A program made the position numbers and the translations under genes. A DNA stretch of 43,279 bases from Caryophanales bacterium UBA7278. GTDB taxonomy: Bacteria > Bacillota_I > Bacilli_A > RFN20 > CAG-826. The notes below the pieces were generated by a model that saw nothing but the letters and a program-made list of their open reading frames with translations, had not been told where the DNA came from and made no database searches. The stretch covers positions 1-43,279 of the forward strand of contig DKRQ01000021.1 of the NCBI GenBank assembly GCA_002472275.1, in the 5' to 3' direction. Below are positions 43,060-43,279 of the stretch, piece by piece; within the stretch, counting starts at the first letter, position 1; each line of letters begins with the position of its first letter.

Positions 43060-43279
43060 TGAGGCTTCGAAGGCAATGCCACGCTTGGAATTCACGCGGT
43101 AGCCGACCACAAAGATCATATCGAGGCCATAAAGACTCGTCGGGCGATCCGAATTTGCAAAGTGCGTTTTCCGCACATTGCTTTCGGCATCCACTTCGTC
43201 ATCGTGGAGAATGCTGTTAACGTGTCGGGTGATTCGTGCACGATCTACGTCGAAAAGAATGAGTTAGAAGCACGGTGTG
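43060..43279 (-). pseudogene. Decayed RhuM-family gene, partial at the window edge
   Basis: On the minus strand LFDVDRARITRHVNSIL, then SLYGLDMIFVVGYRVNSKRG, matches the conserved core of virulence protein RhuM (L-F-x-V-D-R-x-x-I-x-x-H; Y-x-L-D-x-I-x-x-V-G-Y-R-V-x-S-x-R-G). An in-frame TAA precedes LILFDVD. The expected TVWLT start is still visible in another frame (ACC GTG CTT CTA ACT), so at least one frameshift and a small deletion occurred. After GIAFEAS the frame loses all similarity. The 5' end lies outside the window. Confidence 0.7.

Noticed and set aside
1..43279. Mycoplasma-type code with TGA as tryptophan
   Set aside because: TGA ends several clear genes (TetR, radical SAM, YwaF-like), and tryptophan is encoded by TGG.
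1..43279. CRISPR array, tRNA or rRNA genes
   Set aside because: No regularly spaced palindromic repeats, tRNA-like cloverleaf or rRNA signature was found on reading; a tool search would be more sensitive.

Overview
The window looks like chromosomal or integrated DNA from an uncultured, gut-type member of the Bacilli (the former-Tenericutes relatives around RF39/RFN20/CAG-288). This placement is an inference. It rests on serine/glutamate-rich lipoproteins with Listeria-Bacteroides repeats, DUF6273 lipoproteins, uL15-like envelope proteins, and a T4SS with an Mbov_0395-type pilin-like protein. TGA, TAA and TAG all act as stops, so the code is standard and not the Mycoplasma code. By eye the DNA is fairly GC-rich.

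Layout. From 1 to 19.7 kb (all minus strand) there is a type IV secretion locus in three transcription units: (i) 81-aa acidic protein -> TetR regulator; (ii) pilin A -> lipoprotein -> VirB6 -> VirB3/VirB4 fusion -> 509-aa orphan; (iii) MBG-domain lipoprotein -> VirD4 -> 2505-aa surface protein -> pilin B. From 19.9 to 24.3 kb (minus) are a SARP-type response regulator, its LytS-like histidine kinase, a MATE exporter and a radical SAM enzyme. From 24.4 to 28.2 kb (plus) are a lipase-like lipoprotein and a CrtI-like FAD oxidoreductase. From 28.3 to 39.5 kb (minus) are a 2107-aa repeat protein ending in a ribosomal-L15-like domain and two paralogous proteins of about 760 aa with a PI3K/HipA-like kinase signature (DRHxGN ... 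GIDND). From 39.6 kb to the end are decayed ORF6N and RhuM genes, a YwaF-like membrane protein and a tandem DUF6273 lipoprotein.

The main observation is a shared promoter architecture. Six promoters carry two heptamers (consensus GTKGCRC) separated by exactly 4 bp (11-bp period), with the proximal heptamer exactly 9 bp upstream of a TANNNT -10 box. They precede all three T4SS units, the 2107-aa protein and both kinase-like genes, and I saw this box nowhere else. Streptomyces SARP activators recognise this geometry, and the only response regulator in the window has a SARP-like output domain. I infer a two-component regulon that switches on a relaxase-less (in this window) T4SS, two surface/envelope proteins and candidate secreted kinases together. 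The unrelated genes instead have -10 boxes 5-9 nt before ATG, which suggests leaderless transcripts.

No tRNA, rRNA, CRISPR array, intact insertion sequence or relaxase was seen.
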